Assembly: GCF_022179125.1 (NCBI RefSeq)
Contig: NZ_BPQG01000006.1
Location: 205,375-269,374, forward strand
Direction of reading: 5' to 3'
Length of the DNA: 64,000 nt
Source of the DNA: Methylobacterium cerastii
GTDB taxonomy: Bacteria > Pseudomonadota > Alphaproteobacteria > Rhizobiales > Beijerinckiaceae
This document shows, one piece after another, positions 18,003-26,833 of the stretch. The notes beneath the pieces are model-generated. The model made no database searches. It saw only the letters and a list, made by a program, of their open reading frames with translations, and was not told where the DNA came from. The translations under genes and the position numbers were made by a program. Positions within the stretch are counted from its first letter, which is position 1; each line of letters opens with the position of its first letter.

Positions 18003-18179
18003 TCAATGGCAGGGGAAGTTCTGCGTGTGCCGGAAGTCGTGCGCCGCGTTGTGCAGCGCCGAGGCGGGCGAGAAGCCGGCGAGGAACACGAGCCCGAGGC
18101 CGAGCATGGCGGCGACGGCGATGGCGACGAAGCCTTCGTTCGCGCGGGTGCCGGTTTGGGTGAGGGTCTGGGTGGTCAT
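18003..18179 (-). CDS. cbtB: Cobalt transporter subunit CbtB
   Basis: 58 aa. One transmembrane helix (FVAIAVAAMLGLGLVFLAGF) and the family tail HNAAHDFRHTQNFPCH, whose histidines and cysteine are likely cobalt ligands. The start ATG at 18179 is about 55 bases downstream of the riboswitch aptamer. First gene of the cobalt uptake and cob unit. Confidence 0.92.
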   Translation of the reverse strand: MTTQTLTQTGTRANEGFVAIAVAAMLGLGLVFLAGFSPASALHNAAHDFRHTQNFPCH

Positions 18180-18232
18180 GTCGACAACATCTCCGGCCGC
18201 CCCGCCGGCGGCGTTCGAGAAAGCGCGGGGGA

Positions 18233-18395
18233 CGGCAGGTCTCCTGGCTCGCGGATCGCCGCGCCTGCCGCCTTCCCGAAACATCGGTGGCCGAGGGCAG
18301 GAGTTAACCGCTCACAGTTGCGGGGGCAGCCGCGGAATCGGGTTTCCCCTCACCGCATTCCCTTTTCACCCCGTCTCCGGGGCACCGTCTCCACC
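18233..18395 (-). promoter_or_regulatory. Cobalamin (AdoCbl) riboswitch
   Basis: Read on the minus strand it carries the conserved core: a GGTGA-type stretch with a T/G-rich loop upstream, GCTGCCCCCGCAACTGTGA (complement of 18311-18330), the GCCACCG-type P6 segment near 18285, and AGCCAGGAGACCTGCC (complement of 18234-18249) closing the 3' side. This is the B12-box architecture. It lies directly upstream of cbtB, so high adenosylcobalamin should shut off cobalt uptake and the cob operon. Confidence 0.93.
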
Positions 18396-18471
18396 AGCCA
18401 TAGCCTGTCCGGCGCACCCGCACAACGGAGGCTTTGACGGGCACGCCACGGTTGGGGCATGGGTCTTCGCC

Positions 18472-18999
18472 ATGCAGCAGGCCGCGCCTCGGACGACCCT
18501 CGTGCTCGGCGGTGCGCGCTCGGGCAAGAGCGCCTACGCCGAGAGGCTGATCGAGGCGGAGCCCGGCCCCTGGTTCTACCTCGCAACGGCGCAGGCCTGG
18601 GACGACGAGATGCGCGCGCGGATCGCCCTCCACCGGTCCCGCCGGTCCGGCGACTGGATCACGCGGGACGTGCCGACGGCGCTGGCCGCGGCGATCGCCG
18701 ACGCGCCGGGACCGGTGCTGGTCGACTGCCTCACGCTGTGGCTCACGAACCTGATCCTCGCCGACGCCGACCTCGACGCCGAGACGCAGGCCCTGGTCAT
18801 CGCCTGCCGGGCGGCGCGGGGCCCCCTCGTTCTGGTCTCGAACGAGGTCGGCCTCGGGATCGTCCCGGACAACGCGCTCGCCCGCCGCTTCCGCGATGCG
18901 GCCGGGCGCCTCCACCAGGCCCTCGCGGCCGAATGCGACCGCGTCGTGCTGACGGTCGCCGGGTTGCCGCTGACCGTGAAACCGCAGGGAACGTCATGA
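18472..18999 (+). CDS. cobP: Adenosylcobinamide kinase / adenosylcobinamide-phosphate guanylyltransferase (CobP)
   Basis: 175 aa. P-loop LVLGGARSGKSAYAE at about residues 9-23; FYLATAQAWDDEMRARIALHRSRR, VLVDCLTLWLTNL and LVSNEVGLGIVPDN are diagnostic of CobU/CobP. The bifunctional enzyme phosphorylates and then GMP-activates adenosylcobinamide for nucleotide-loop assembly. Divergent from cbtB, with the riboswitch between them on the other strand. The stop overlaps the cobO start by 4 bp. Confidence 0.95.
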   Translation: MQQAAPRTTLVLGGARSGKSAYAERLIEAEPGPWFYLATAQAWDDEMRARIALHRSRRSGDWITRDVPTALAAAIADAPGPVLVDCLTLWLTNLILADADLDAETQALVIACRAARGPLVLVSNEVGLGIVPDNALARRFRDAAGRLHQALAAECDRVVLTVAGLPLTVKPQGTS

Positions 19000-19628
19000 C
19001 CGACGACGCCAAGCCCGACGACGCCAAGCCTGACGACGCGACGCGCCATCGCGAGAAGATGGAGAAGCGCAAGGCGGTTCAGGACGCCGAGGTGGCGGCC
19101 AAGACGATCGAGAAGGGGCTCCTCATCGTCAACACCGGCCCCGGCAAGGGCAAGACCACGGCGGCGCTCGGCCTTGCGCTCCGCATGCTCGGACGCGGGC
19201 ACCGGGTCGGCATCGTGCAGTTCATCAAGGGCGCCTGGGACACCGGCGAGGCGCATGCGCTCAAGGTCTTCGGCGACCGGGTCGCGTGGCACGCCATGGG
19301 CGAGGGCTTCACCTGGGAGACGCAAGACAAGGCTCGCGACATCGCCGCCTGCCTCAACGCCTGGAACCAGGCGACCGACCTGATGGCCGACCCCGGCATC
19401 CGCCTGCTCATCCTCGACGAGCTCAACATCGCGCTGCGCTACGACTACCTCGACCTCGATGCGGTGGTCGCGACGCTCAAGGCCCGCCGCCCGGACCTCC
19501 ACGTCGTCGTCACCGGCCGCAACGCCAAGCCCGCGCTGATCGAAGCCGCCGACCTGGTCACCGAGATGGGCAGCGTGAAGCACCACTTCGCAGCGGGCGT
19601 GAAGGCGCAGGAGGGCATCGAGTTTTGA
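18996..19628 (+). CDS. cobO: Cob(I)yrinic acid a,c-diamide adenosyltransferase (CobO)
   Basis: 210 aa. A charged leader with a short duplication (KPDDA twice), then the P-loop [18 protein letters not shown] near residue 46, VQFIKGAW, the Walker-B-like [17 protein letters not shown], and [22 protein letters not shown]. It transfers the adenosyl group of ATP to the reduced cobalt. Translationally coupled to cobP. Confidence 0.95.
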   Translation: MTDDAKPDDAKPDDATRHREKMEKRKAVQDAEVAAKTIEKGLLIVNTGPGKGKTTAALGLALRMLGRGHRVGIVQFIKGAWDTGEAHALKVFGDRVAWHAMGEGFTWETQDKARDIAACLNAWNQATDLMADPGIRLLILDELNIALRYDYLDLDAVVATLKARRPDLHVVVTGRNAKPALIEAADLVTEMGSVKHHFAAGVKAQEGIEF

Positions 19629-19632
19629 TCGG

Positions 19633-19950
19633 TCGTCGGCGCGGCGTGGTGCGCCTTCCAGGCCAGCCAGTCCTCGATGCGCAAATTTTCGACGCGGTCG
19701 AACTCGCGGCCGTTGTCCGCGAATGCGGGCAATGTGCGAGCGCCGCGCAAGCATCGGCCTACAAATCCACTGGGTCCGGCTCTGCCCGATCGACAGGCTC
19801 GATATCGCCTTCGCGATCGAGCGATGGAAGCCCGTCGAGCGGGGCGATCAGGGTCGGGTGCACGATCGTATCAATGGCGAAATGGTCGCCGTCGCTTTGC
19901 ATGACGGCGTGGTTCCGATTTTCAGGAAGCACTCTGATCGTTCGCTTCAT
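19633..19950 (-). pseudogene. Decayed VapBC-like toxin-antitoxin remnant
   Basis: On the minus strand a 63-aa frame ([13 protein letters not shown]..., 19759-19950) has weak similarity to short VapB-type antitoxins at its start. After its stop (TAG) the same frame continues ADACAALAH, and with a frameshift reads [20 protein letters not shown], which closely resembles the C-terminus of VapC PIN-domain toxins (DNxREFxRVxxLxxENWL). The catalytic N-terminal part of the toxin is absent. It therefore looks like a deleted, frameshifted antitoxin-toxin pair stranded between cobO and cobQ. The PIN tail is the firm part; the antitoxin call is tentative. Confidence 0.45.
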
Positions 19951-20040
19951 TGCATCCGATCGCTCCGCTTTCTGGCGAGCTTATGCCGCGCGGAAGGAGG
20001 AAGGACATCTTTCTTCCTTCGCCATGCCTTCGGTGACGGC

Positions 20041-21492
20041 ATGACCCGCGCCCTGATGATCCAGGGCACCGGCTCCGACGTCGGCAAGTCGCTGATCGTC
20101 GCCGGGCTCGCGCGGGCCTTCACCCGGCGCGGGCTGCGCGTGCGCCCGTTCAAGCCGCAGAACATGTCGAACAACGCCGCCGTCACCGCCGACGGCGGCG
20201 AGATCGGGCGGGCGCAGGCGCTGCAGGCGCGGGCGGCCGGCGTCGCGCCGTCGATCCACATGAACCCGGTGCTGCTCAAGCCGCAGAGCGAGGTCGGCTC
20301 GCAGGTTGTGGTGCAGGGCCGCATGGTCGCGACCGTGAAGGCACGCGACTACCAGGCCTGGAAGCCGAGGTTGCTGGAAGCGGTGCTCGACAGCTTCTCG
20401 CGGCTGAAGGCCGAGGCCGACCTCATCCTCGTCGAGGGTGCTGGCTCGGCCTCCGAGGTGAACCTGCGCGCCGGCGACATCGCCAACATGGGCTTCGCCC
20501 GCGCCACCGACACGCCCGTGGTGCTGCTCGGGGACATCGACCGCGGCGGGGTCATCGCCAGCCTCGTCGGCACCAAGGCGGTGATCGACCCGGACGACGC
20601 CGCGATGATCGTCGGCTTCCTGGTCAACCGCTTCCGGGGCGACCCGACCCTGTTTTCCGACGGGATGGACCTGATCGCGCGCCACACCGGCTGGGCGAGC
20701 CTCGGCCTGATCCCGCATTTTCCGCAGGCCGCGCGCCTGCCGGCCGAGGACGTGCTCGGGCTCGTTGGGTCGGCCGGCCCGGCCGCGACCCGCATCGCCG
20801 TGCCGGTCCTGCCCCGGATCGCCAACTTCGACGACCTCGATCCGCTTCGCGCCGAGCCGGCGGTGGAGGTGGTGCTGGTGCGTTCCGGCGAGCCGATCCC
20901 GGGCGACGCGGCCCTGGTGCTGCTGCCGGGATCCAAGACCACGATCGACGACCTCGATTTCTTCCGCGCGGAGGGATGGGACGGGGATCTGCGGGCGCAT
21001 CTACGCCGCGGCGGGCGGGTCCTGGGGCTGTGCGGCGGCTACCAGATGCTCGGGCGGACGCTGTCCGACCCAGACGGCATCGAGGGCGCGCCGCGCACCG
21101 TTCCGGGGCTCGGGCTGCTCGAGGTCGACACGGTGATGACGCCCCTGAAGCGCCTCGAGGCGGTTTCCGGCACGAGCCTGCCCGACGGCATCCCGTTCTC
21201 CGGCTACGAGATGCATGTCGGCGACACGACCGGCGCCGATTCGAGCCGGCCGCTGCTGCGCCTGGCCGACGGACGCGCCGACGGGGCGGTGTCGGCCGAC
21301 GGGCTGGTCTGCGGCACCTACGTTCACGGGCTGTTTTCCGACGACCGGCAGCGGGCCGCCTGGCTCGCCCGCCTCGGCGCGCGATCCGACGGCGCCTCCT
21401 ACGAGGCCGGCATCGAGCGGGTGCTCGACGCGCTCGCCCTGCACCTCGAACGCCACGTCGACTGCGACCGGCTGCTGGCGCTGGCCCGGTAG
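20041..21492 (+). CDS. cobQ: Cobyric acid synthase (CobQ)
   Basis: 483 aa. N-terminal ATP-binding [12 protein letters not shown] (residues 6-17), [12 protein letters not shown] and [15 protein letters not shown]; a C-terminal glutamine amidotransferase domain with Cys331 in [11 protein letters not shown] and the YVHGLF histidine. It amidates carboxylates b, d, e and g of adenosylcobyrinic a,c-diamide. It follows the TA remnant by 90 bp and may have its own promoter there. Confidence 0.96.
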   Translation: MTRALMIQGTGSDVGKSLIVAGLARAFTRRGLRVRPFKPQNMSNNAAVTADGGEIGRAQALQARAAGVAPSIHMNPVLLKPQSEVGSQVVVQGRMVATVKARDYQAWKPRLLEAVLDSFSRLKAEADLILVEGAGSASEVNLRAGDIANMGFARATDTPVVLLGDIDRGGVIASLVGTKAVIDPDDAAMIVGFLVNRFRGDPTLFSDGMDLIARHTGWASLGLIPHFPQAARLPAEDVLGLVGSAGPAATRIAVPVLPRIANFDDLDPLRAEPAVEVVLVRSGEPIPGDAALVLLPGSKTTIDDLDFFRAEGWDGDLRAHLRRGGRVLGLCGGYQMLGRTLSDPDGIEGAPRTVPGLGLLEVDTVMTPLKRLEAVSGTSLPDGIPFSGYEMHVGDTTGADSSRPLLRLADGRADGAVSADGLVCGTYVHGLFSDDRQRAAWLARLGARSDGASYEAGIERVLDALALHLERHVDCDRLLALAR

Positions 21493-21653
21493 GGACTCGC
21501 GCGCGTGACAGGCGAGCGGGTCCTGTTCCCGTCGCGGGTGATACGCGCTCCGAACCGCGCCACCGCCCGATAGGCAGGCGCCGCGTCCCGGCCTAGGCTC
21601 CGCCGAAAGCGCGGTCCTTCGCGAAGGGACCGCCGGACGCCGAGGAACGCCCT

Positions 21654-23033
21654 ATGACGCCCATTGACACCGCGGCCGACGACGCGCTCGCCCGGCGCAC
21701 GATCGCGACGGTGACGTGGCGGCTGATGCCGCTGCTCGGGGTGATGTACCTGGTCGCCTACATCGACCGGCAGAACATCTCCTACGCCAAGCTGCAGATG
21801 GTCGGGGATCTGGGATTGAGCGAGAGCGTCTACGGGCTCGGCGCGTCGCTGTTCTTCCTCGGCTACTTCCTATGCGAGGTGCCCGCCAACGTCATCCTGG
21901 AGCGGGTCGGCGCGCGGCTGTGGTTCGCCCGGATCATGGCGACCTGGGGCCTGATCACGGTGCTGCTCGGCTTCACCCAGAACACGGTGATGTTCTACGT
22001 GCTGCGCTTTCTGCTGGGCGTCGCCGAGGCCGGCTTCTTCCCCGGCGTGCTGTTCGTGCTGACCCTGTGGTTCCCGCAGAAGCACCGCGCCGCGATGATC
22101 GGCTGGTTCATGATCGCGAGCGCGGTGGCCAACGCCGTCGGCGCGGCGGTCGGCGGGGCGCTGCTCGACCTCGACGGCGCGCTCGGGCTCAAGGGCTGGC
22201 AGTGGGTCTTCGTCAGCACCGGCGTGCCGGCGCTGTTCCTTGCGGTGATCGTCCTGCTCGTCCTGCCGGAGGGACCGGAGAAGGCGCCCTGGCTCGATCG
22301 CGCCGGCCGCGACTGGCTCAGCCGGACGCTGGAACAGGAGCGCGAGGCCGGCGGCAAGGTCGAGCACGGCAACCCGTTCGCGGCGCTCCTCGACCGGCGG
22401 GTGTGGATGCTCGCCAGCGTCTACGTCGCGTTCCCGCTTGGCGCCTACGGCCTGAGCTACTGGCTGCCGACGGTGGTGCGGAGCTTCGGCGTCACCAACA
22501 CCGTCAACGGCTTCATCAACATCATCCCGTGGGTGGTCACCGGGTTCGCCCTGTGGTGGGTGCCGCGGCATTCCTCGCGGACGGGCGAGCAGACCTGGCA
22601 CGTGGTCGGGCCGGGGCTCGTCGCGGCCGCGGCGCTGGCGCTGAGCGTGGTTGTGCCGGGGTCGGGCCTGAAGTTCGCCTGCCTGTGCGTGGCCGCCGCC
22701 GGCATCTTCTCGGCGCAGCCGGTGTTCTGGTCGCTGCCGCCGACCTTCCTGAAGGGCGCCTCGGCCGCGGCCGGCATCGCGGCGATCAACTCGGTAGGCA
22801 ACCTCGGCGGCTTCATCGCACAGAACGCGGTGCCGATGATCCGAGACCGCAGCGGCAGCGACCTCGTGCCGATGATCTTCCTCTCGGCCTGCCTCGTGGT
22901 CGGCTCGTGCCTCGTCTTCGTGGTGCTCGGCGCCCTGCAGCGCGACGCCGGCCGCCGCGCCGCGGTTCAGAGCGTAACGAGCAAGGCGCCGACGGTCGCG
23001 AGCCCCCACAGCAGTGCGCAGGCGGTGCGGTAG
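21654..23033 (+). CDS. MFS transporter, anion:cation symporter (tartrate/phthalate-permease-like)
   Basis: 459 aa with 12 predicted membrane segments. AYIDRQNISYAKLQM in the first loop, PANVILERVGARLWFARIM, and LLGVAEAGFFPGVLF are typical of the ACS subfamily, which imports organic acid anions at the inner membrane. Substrate not identifiable. The last 67 bp overlap the 3' end of the antiparallel cobD, adding a polar Ser/Ala-rich tail beyond the last helix; nothing links it functionally to cobalamin. Confidence 0.88.
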   Translation: MTPIDTAADDALARRTIATVTWRLMPLLGVMYLVAYIDRQNISYAKLQMVGDLGLSESVYGLGASLFFLGYFLCEVPANVILERVGARLWFARIMATWGLITVLLGFTQNTVMFYVLRFLLGVAEAGFFPGVLFVLTLWFPQKHRAAMIGWFMIASAVANAVGAAVGGALLDLDGALGLKGWQWVFVSTGVPALFLAVIVLLVLPEGPEKAPWLDRAGRDWLSRTLEQEREAGGKVEHGNPFAALLDRRVWMLASVYVAFPLGAYGLSYWLPTVVRSFGVTNTVNGFINIIPWVVTGFALWWVPRHSSRTGEQTWHVVGPGLVAAAALALSVVVPGSGLKFACLCVAAAGIFSAQPVFWSLPPTFLKGASAAAGIAAINSVGNLGGFIAQNAVPMIRDRSGSDLVPMIFLSACLVVGSCLVFVVLGALQRDAGRRAAVQSVTSKAPTVASPHSSAQAVR

Positions 23034-23956
23034 AGGCGCAGCGCCCGCGCGATGTCCTCGGCGGTGGCCGCCGCGCGGCCGTCGCCCATCCAGGCATCCT
23101 CGACCGCGACGCCGGCGTAGACCCGCGGGCCGGCGAGCCGCAGGCCGAGCGCGCCCGCCATCGCCGCCTCCGGCCAGCCGGCGTTCGGCGACCGGTGGCG
23201 GCGTGCGTCGCGGCGGATCGCGCGCCAGGCGCCGGCCGGCGAGGCGCCGCGATGGAGCCCGGCGGCGGTGACGATCAGCACGGCGGTGAGCCGCGAGGCC
23301 GGCAGATTCACGAGGTCGTCGAGGCGGGCCGAGGCCCAGCCGAACGCTTCGTGACGCGGGGTGCGATGGCCGACCATGCTGTCGGCGGTGTTGATCGCCT
23401 TGTAGAGCGCACCGCCCGGCAGGCCGCCGAGCCCGATCCAGAACGCCGGCGCGACGATGCCGTCGGAAAAGTTCTCCGACAGGCTCTCGATCGCGGCGCG
23501 ACAGATCGCGGCCTCGTCCAGAGTCTCCGGATCGCGCCCGACGATCATCGCGACCGCACGGCGACCGCCGACGAGGCCCTCGGCCCGCAGGCCCTCCGCC
23601 ACGCGGGCGACGTGCTCGTCGAGGCTGCGCTGCGCCGGCAGGCTGGCACTGGCGAAGGCGAGCAGCGCGATCGCGGGAAGCGTGCCGGCCAGTCCCGCCA
23701 GCGCCGTGAGGCCGAGCGCGACGGCGCCGACGACGGCGACGAGGATCAGGAGGGCGAGCACCCCGCCGAGCCGCCGCGCCCGGGCAGCCCCTCGGTTCAG
23801 CCCGCGGTCGAGCGCGGCGATCAGCCGGCCGATCCAGGTGACAGGGTGGCCGAGCGCCCTGTAGAGCGCGTCCGGATAACCGAAGGCCGCCTCGATCGCG
23901 AGGGCGAGGGCGAGGATGGCGAGCGTGTCGGGCGGATGAGCGAGCGCGGAGGACAT
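22967..23956 (-). CDS. cobD: Adenosylcobinamide-phosphate synthase (CobD/CbiB)
   Basis: 329 aa integral membrane protein. AFGYPDALYRALGHPVTWIGRLI near the start, ARVAEGLRAEGLVGGRRAVAMIVGRDPETLD, ESLSENFSDGIVAPAFW, GALYKAINTADSMVGHR and DLVNLPASRLTA are the CbiB/CobD signatures. It attaches the aminopropanol arm to adenosylcobyric acid. Its 5' end overlaps divergent cobC by 21 bp and its 3' end overlaps the MFS gene by 67 bp. Confidence 0.95.
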   Translation of the reverse strand: MSSALAHPPDTLAILALALAIEAAFGYPDALYRALGHPVTWIGRLIAALDRGLNRGAARARRLGGVLALLILVAVVGAVALGLTALAGLAGTLPAIALLAFASASLPAQRSLDEHVARVAEGLRAEGLVGGRRAVAMIVGRDPETLDEAAICRAAIESLSENFSDGIVAPAFWIGLGGLPGGALYKAINTADSMVGHRTPRHEAFGWASARLDDLVNLPASRLTAVLIVTAAGLHRGASPAGAWRAIRRDARRHRSPNAGWPEAAMAGALGLRLAGPRVYAGVAVEDAWMGDGRAAATAEDIARALRLYRTACALLWGLATVGALLVTL

Positions 23957-24964
23957 GGCGTCTGGGATTTCGGTGTGCCCGAGGGGGAGCCGATCGCCCA
24001 TGGCGGCGACCTCGACGCGGCGCGCCGGATGTTCCCGCAGGCGCCGGAGCCGTGGCTCGACCTCTCGACCGGGATCAATCCGGTCCCCTATCCCTGCCCG
24101 CCGCTCGACGCCACCCTGTTCCACCGGCTGCCCTCGGTGGCCGACCACGCGGCCCTGCGCGCGGCGGCGGCGCGGGCCTACGGCGCGGCGGCTTCCTGCA
24201 TCGTGCCGGCGCCGGGCACGCAGATCCTGATCGAGACGATCCCGCGCCTCGTCGCGCCGAGCGCGGCCGCCGTCGTCGGGCCGACCTATGCCGAGCACGC
24301 GGCGGCCTGGGCGCGGGCCGGGCATGCGGTCTCGGCGGTGCGCGACCTCGGCGAGGCCGGGGACGCGCAGGTCGTCGTCGTGGTCAACCCGAACAATCCC
24401 GACGGCCGGACCTGGCCGGCGTCGACCCTGCTGGCGGCGGCCGACGACCTGTCCGCCCGCGGCGGGATGCTCCTCGTCGACGAAGCCTTCGCCGACTTCG
24501 AGTCCGTCGTGAGCCTGTGTCCCTATCTCCGCCCGGGACTCGTGGTGCTGCGCTCCTTCGGCAAGACCTACGGGCTCGCGGGCCTGCGGCTGGGCTTCGC
24601 CGTCGCCGAGGCGGGCCACGCGCGCCGGATCGCCGCCGCGCTCGGGCCGTGGGCCGTCGCCGGGCCGGCGCTGGCGATCGGCCGAGCCGCCCTCGGCGAC
24701 GCGACGTGGCGCAGCGAGGCCGCAGCCGCGCGCGCCGCCGACGCGGGACGGCTTGACCGCATGATCGCGCGGGCAGGCGGTACGTCGGTCGGCGGGACCG
24801 TCCTGTTTCGCACCGCCGACTTCCCCGATGCGCCGGGCCTGTTCCGACGGCTCGGCGAGGCCGGCATCCATGTCCGGCGCTTCACGGAGGCGTCGGCGCG
24901 CCTGCGCTTCGGGCTTCCCGCGGACAAGGACGCCTGGTGCCGCCTGTCGCGGATCCTCCGGTGA
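23936..24964 (+). CDS. cobC: Threonine-phosphate decarboxylase-like aminotransferase (CobC)
   Basis: 342 aa class I/II aminotransferase fold. HGGDLDAARRMFP, DLSTGINPVPYP, VVNPNNPDGR, LLVDEAFADF and the PLP-lysine motif RSFGKTYGLAGLRLG are conserved. Family members with these motifs make (R)-1-amino-2-propanol O-phosphate for the CobD reaction. The chosen ATG at 23936 overlaps the divergent cobD start region; a later start would remove residues before HGGDL. Confidence 0.93.
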   Translation: MSERGGHGVWDFGVPEGEPIAHGGDLDAARRMFPQAPEPWLDLSTGINPVPYPCPPLDATLFHRLPSVADHAALRAAAARAYGAAASCIVPAPGTQILIETIPRLVAPSAAAVVGPTYAEHAAAWARAGHAVSAVRDLGEAGDAQVVVVVNPNNPDGRTWPASTLLAAADDLSARGGMLLVDEAFADFESVVSLCPYLRPGLVVLRSFGKTYGLAGLRLGFAVAEAGHARRIAAALGPWAVAGPALAIGRAALGDATWRSEAAAARAADAGRLDRMIARAGGTSVGGTVLFRTADFPDAPGLFRRLGEAGIHVRRFTEASARLRFGLPADKDAWCRLSRILR

Positions 24965-24974
24965 GGGCGGATCC

Positions 24975-26162
24975 TCAGGTCAGGGTGGGGCGCCGATCGA
25001 ACACGGCGACGAGGAGGGCGGCGACGGCGAAGGCGATGCCCACCAAGCAGACCCCGGCCCAGCCGGCGAGCAGGAAGGCCTGCGATCCGGCGTAGGCGCC
25101 GATCGCCCCGAACACGAACATCGCCGTGAACAGCACTGTGTTGATCCGCCCGCGGGCGCCGGGGACGAGGGCGTAGGCGCGGGTCTGGTTGGCGATCAGT
25201 GCCCCGTTCATGCCGATGTCGATCAGCAGCACGCCGACGGCCACGGCGCCGAGCGACCACGTGCCGCCGGCCCAGAGCACCGCGAAGGCCGCGACGACGA
25301 GGAGGCTGCCGCCGACCACCACGGGCCGCGCCCCGCGCAGGTCGGTGAACCGGCCCGAGACCGGTGCCACCAGCGCGCCGCAGACGCCGATCACCCCGAA
25401 CAGCCCGGCGCCGGCCGCGGTCAGGTTGAACGGCTCGGCCTCCACGAGGAGCGCGAGCGTCACCCAGAACGCATTGAAGGCGGCAAACAACAGCGCCTGC
25501 GACAGGCTGGCGTTGCGCAGCACGGGCTGCGTCTTCGCCAGGTGCAGGATCGACAGCATCAGCGCGCGGTAGCGCAGACGCTTGGCCTCCGTGCGCGGCA
25601 GGGTCGCCGCCGCGATCGCCGCCATCCCGAGCGAGACCGCGGCGGCCGCGAAGAACACCGCCCGCCAGCCGAGATGCGCGCTGACGAAGCCGCTGACCGT
25701 CCGGGCGAGCAGGATGCCCGAGAGCAGCCCGGTCATCACCTGCCCGACGACGCGCCCGCGGCTGGCATCCGGCGCGAGTTCCGCCGCGAAGGGCACCGCC
25801 TGCTGCGCCGCCGACGAGAGGAAGCCGATCAGCAGGCTCGCGAGCACCAGGACGGATAGATTCGGGCTGAGTGCCGCGACCACCAACACCACGCTCAGCG
25901 CGAGCAACTGCGCGATGATCAGCTGGCGCCGGGGCCAGGCGTCGCCGAGCGGCACGAGGCCGACGATGCCGAGCCCGTAGCCGACGAGGCACGCGGTCGG
26001 CACCCACAGGGCGGCGCGCGGCCCGAAATCGGCCACGAGCAGCCCGAGCAACGGCTGGTTGTAATAGATGTTGGCGACCGCACCGCCGGCGATCAGCGTC
26101 AGCCCGATCCGCGCGGTCGTGCTCAGAGCCGGATGCGGCGAAACCGTCGAGACGTCGCTCAC
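24975..26162 (-). CDS. MFS transporter, drug/sugar-efflux-like
   Basis: 395 aa from a GTG at 26162 (VSDVSTVSPHPALSTTARIG); upstream in-frame codons give an arginine-rich stretch unlikely to be protein. Twelve membrane segments. AGGAVANIYYNQPLLGLLVADFG and YGLGIVGLVPLGDAWPRRQLI resemble the YgaY/NepI-like DHA1 group of exporters. Convergent with cobC, 10 bp apart; no direct evidence for a cobalamin role. Confidence 0.82.
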   Translation of the reverse strand: MSDVSTVSPHPALSTTARIGLTLIAGGAVANIYYNQPLLGLLVADFGPRAALWVPTACLVGYGLGIVGLVPLGDAWPRRQLIIAQLLALSVVLVVAALSPNLSVLVLASLLIGFLSSAAQQAVPFAAELAPDASRGRVVGQVMTGLLSGILLARTVSGFVSAHLGWRAVFFAAAAVSLGMAAIAAATLPRTEAKRLRYRALMLSILHLAKTQPVLRNASLSQALLFAAFNAFWVTLALLVEAEPFNLTAAGAGLFGVIGVCGALVAPVSGRFTDLRGARPVVVGGSLLVVAAFAVLWAGGTWSLGAVAVGVLLIDIGMNGALIANQTRAYALVPGARGRINTVLFTAMFVFGAIGAYAGSQAFLLAGWAGVCLVGIAFAVAALLVAVFDRRPTLT

Positions 26163-26494
26163 GAGCGGGCTTTCGGATCGCGCGAGCGGTTCGGCGCTGT
26201 GAGCATGTCGGTCGGCTCTCGCATGGTGGGTGATCGAAAGTCGCCTAGGCGGGGTCCGGTGCCATGGCAACGGCGGGTGGCGCAGGGCACGGCCGCGTAG
26301 GAGTGGCGCACCCGGTGTCGATTCCGGACCCGCCTCCCTATGTTCCTTTGCGGAACGTTGTTCCGCGCACGGCCCGATCGCTCGCAATCGATTTGTCGAT
26401 CGAGGCGTTCCGGGTTCTGATGCCGTTCATGCGACGGATGACACCGATTCGTGCCGCGGAGCGCATCCGACGCTTCGAGAAGGAGAGGATTTTC
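26163..26494. other. Intergenic region with a dyad
   Basis: 332 bp between the divergent MFS gene and the small MPNYRVD protein. Apart from the palindrome at 26350-26366 no gene or known site was recognised. Confidence 0.4.
26350..26366. promoter_or_regulatory. Perfect 17-nt dyad, candidate operator
   Basis: GCGGAAC-GTT-GTTCCGC, 7-bp arms with a 3-nt centre, 128 bp upstream of the 67-aa gene and 187 bp upstream of the MFS gene. A further GTTC lies 8 bp to the left. Candidate repressor or activator site; not a match to the direct-repeat LexA box of alphaproteobacteria. Confidence 0.35.
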
Positions 26495-26698
26495 ATGCCG
26501 AACTACCGGGTGGATTTCGAGAAGCAGATCTTCGGGCTTCCCTTCACCATCGGATCGGTGGAGATCCATCGCGCGCGCGACCCCGACCGCGCCCGGCGGG
26601 CCGCCGAGCTGAAGTTCGCCCGCCAGTACGGCCTGGGCGACTGGCGCGAGCGCGCCGACAGCGCCGTGGTGGCGCAGGCCGGCGACGAGCGCCGATAG
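26495..26698 (+). CDS. Conserved hypothetical small protein (MPNYRVDFEKQ)
   Basis: 67 aa. The start is set by a strong ribosome-binding site (AAGGAGAGG) 6 bp upstream of the ATG. It has an amphipathic start (YRVDFEKQIFGLPFTIGSVEIHRA) and a basic helix with ARRAAELKFARQYG, ending in a charged tail. No membrane segment or signal peptide. I do not recognise a function; basic helical content would suit nucleic-acid or protein binding. Confidence 0.7.
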   Translation: MPNYRVDFEKQIFGLPFTIGSVEIHRARDPDRARRAAELKFARQYGLGDWRERADSAVVAQAGDERR

Positions 26699-26833
26699 GG
26701 CGTCGTACCTCGCCCGGAGGGTCTGGTCCCGCGCGCCGTCACGCCGTAAACGGTGTGGCCGACGGCATCGCCGTCCGGGACGACCGGGGCCTCCGCGGCG
26801 GCCGGTTTCGAGGCGAGACGCGGACGGCGATCC

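Noticed and set aside
18996-19040. Short tandem repeat in cobO start as CRISPR or satellite
   Set aside because: Only a two-fold repeat of a KPDDA-coding unit, within a normal gene.
15140-20041. Additional cobalamin riboswitches before cobN, cobW or cobQ
   Set aside because: The conserved core (AGCCAGGAGACC and GCTGCCCCCGCAACTG) occurs only once, upstream of cbtB.
21716-24964. A 1082-codon plus-strand frame joining the MFS region to cobC
   Set aside because: Only the final part from 23936 has aminotransferase motifs; the rest is a shifted frame of the MFS gene and antisense of cobD.
26342-26366. LexA (SOS) box
   Set aside because: Alphaproteobacterial LexA sites are GTTC-N7-GTTC direct repeats; this is an inverted dyad with different spacing.
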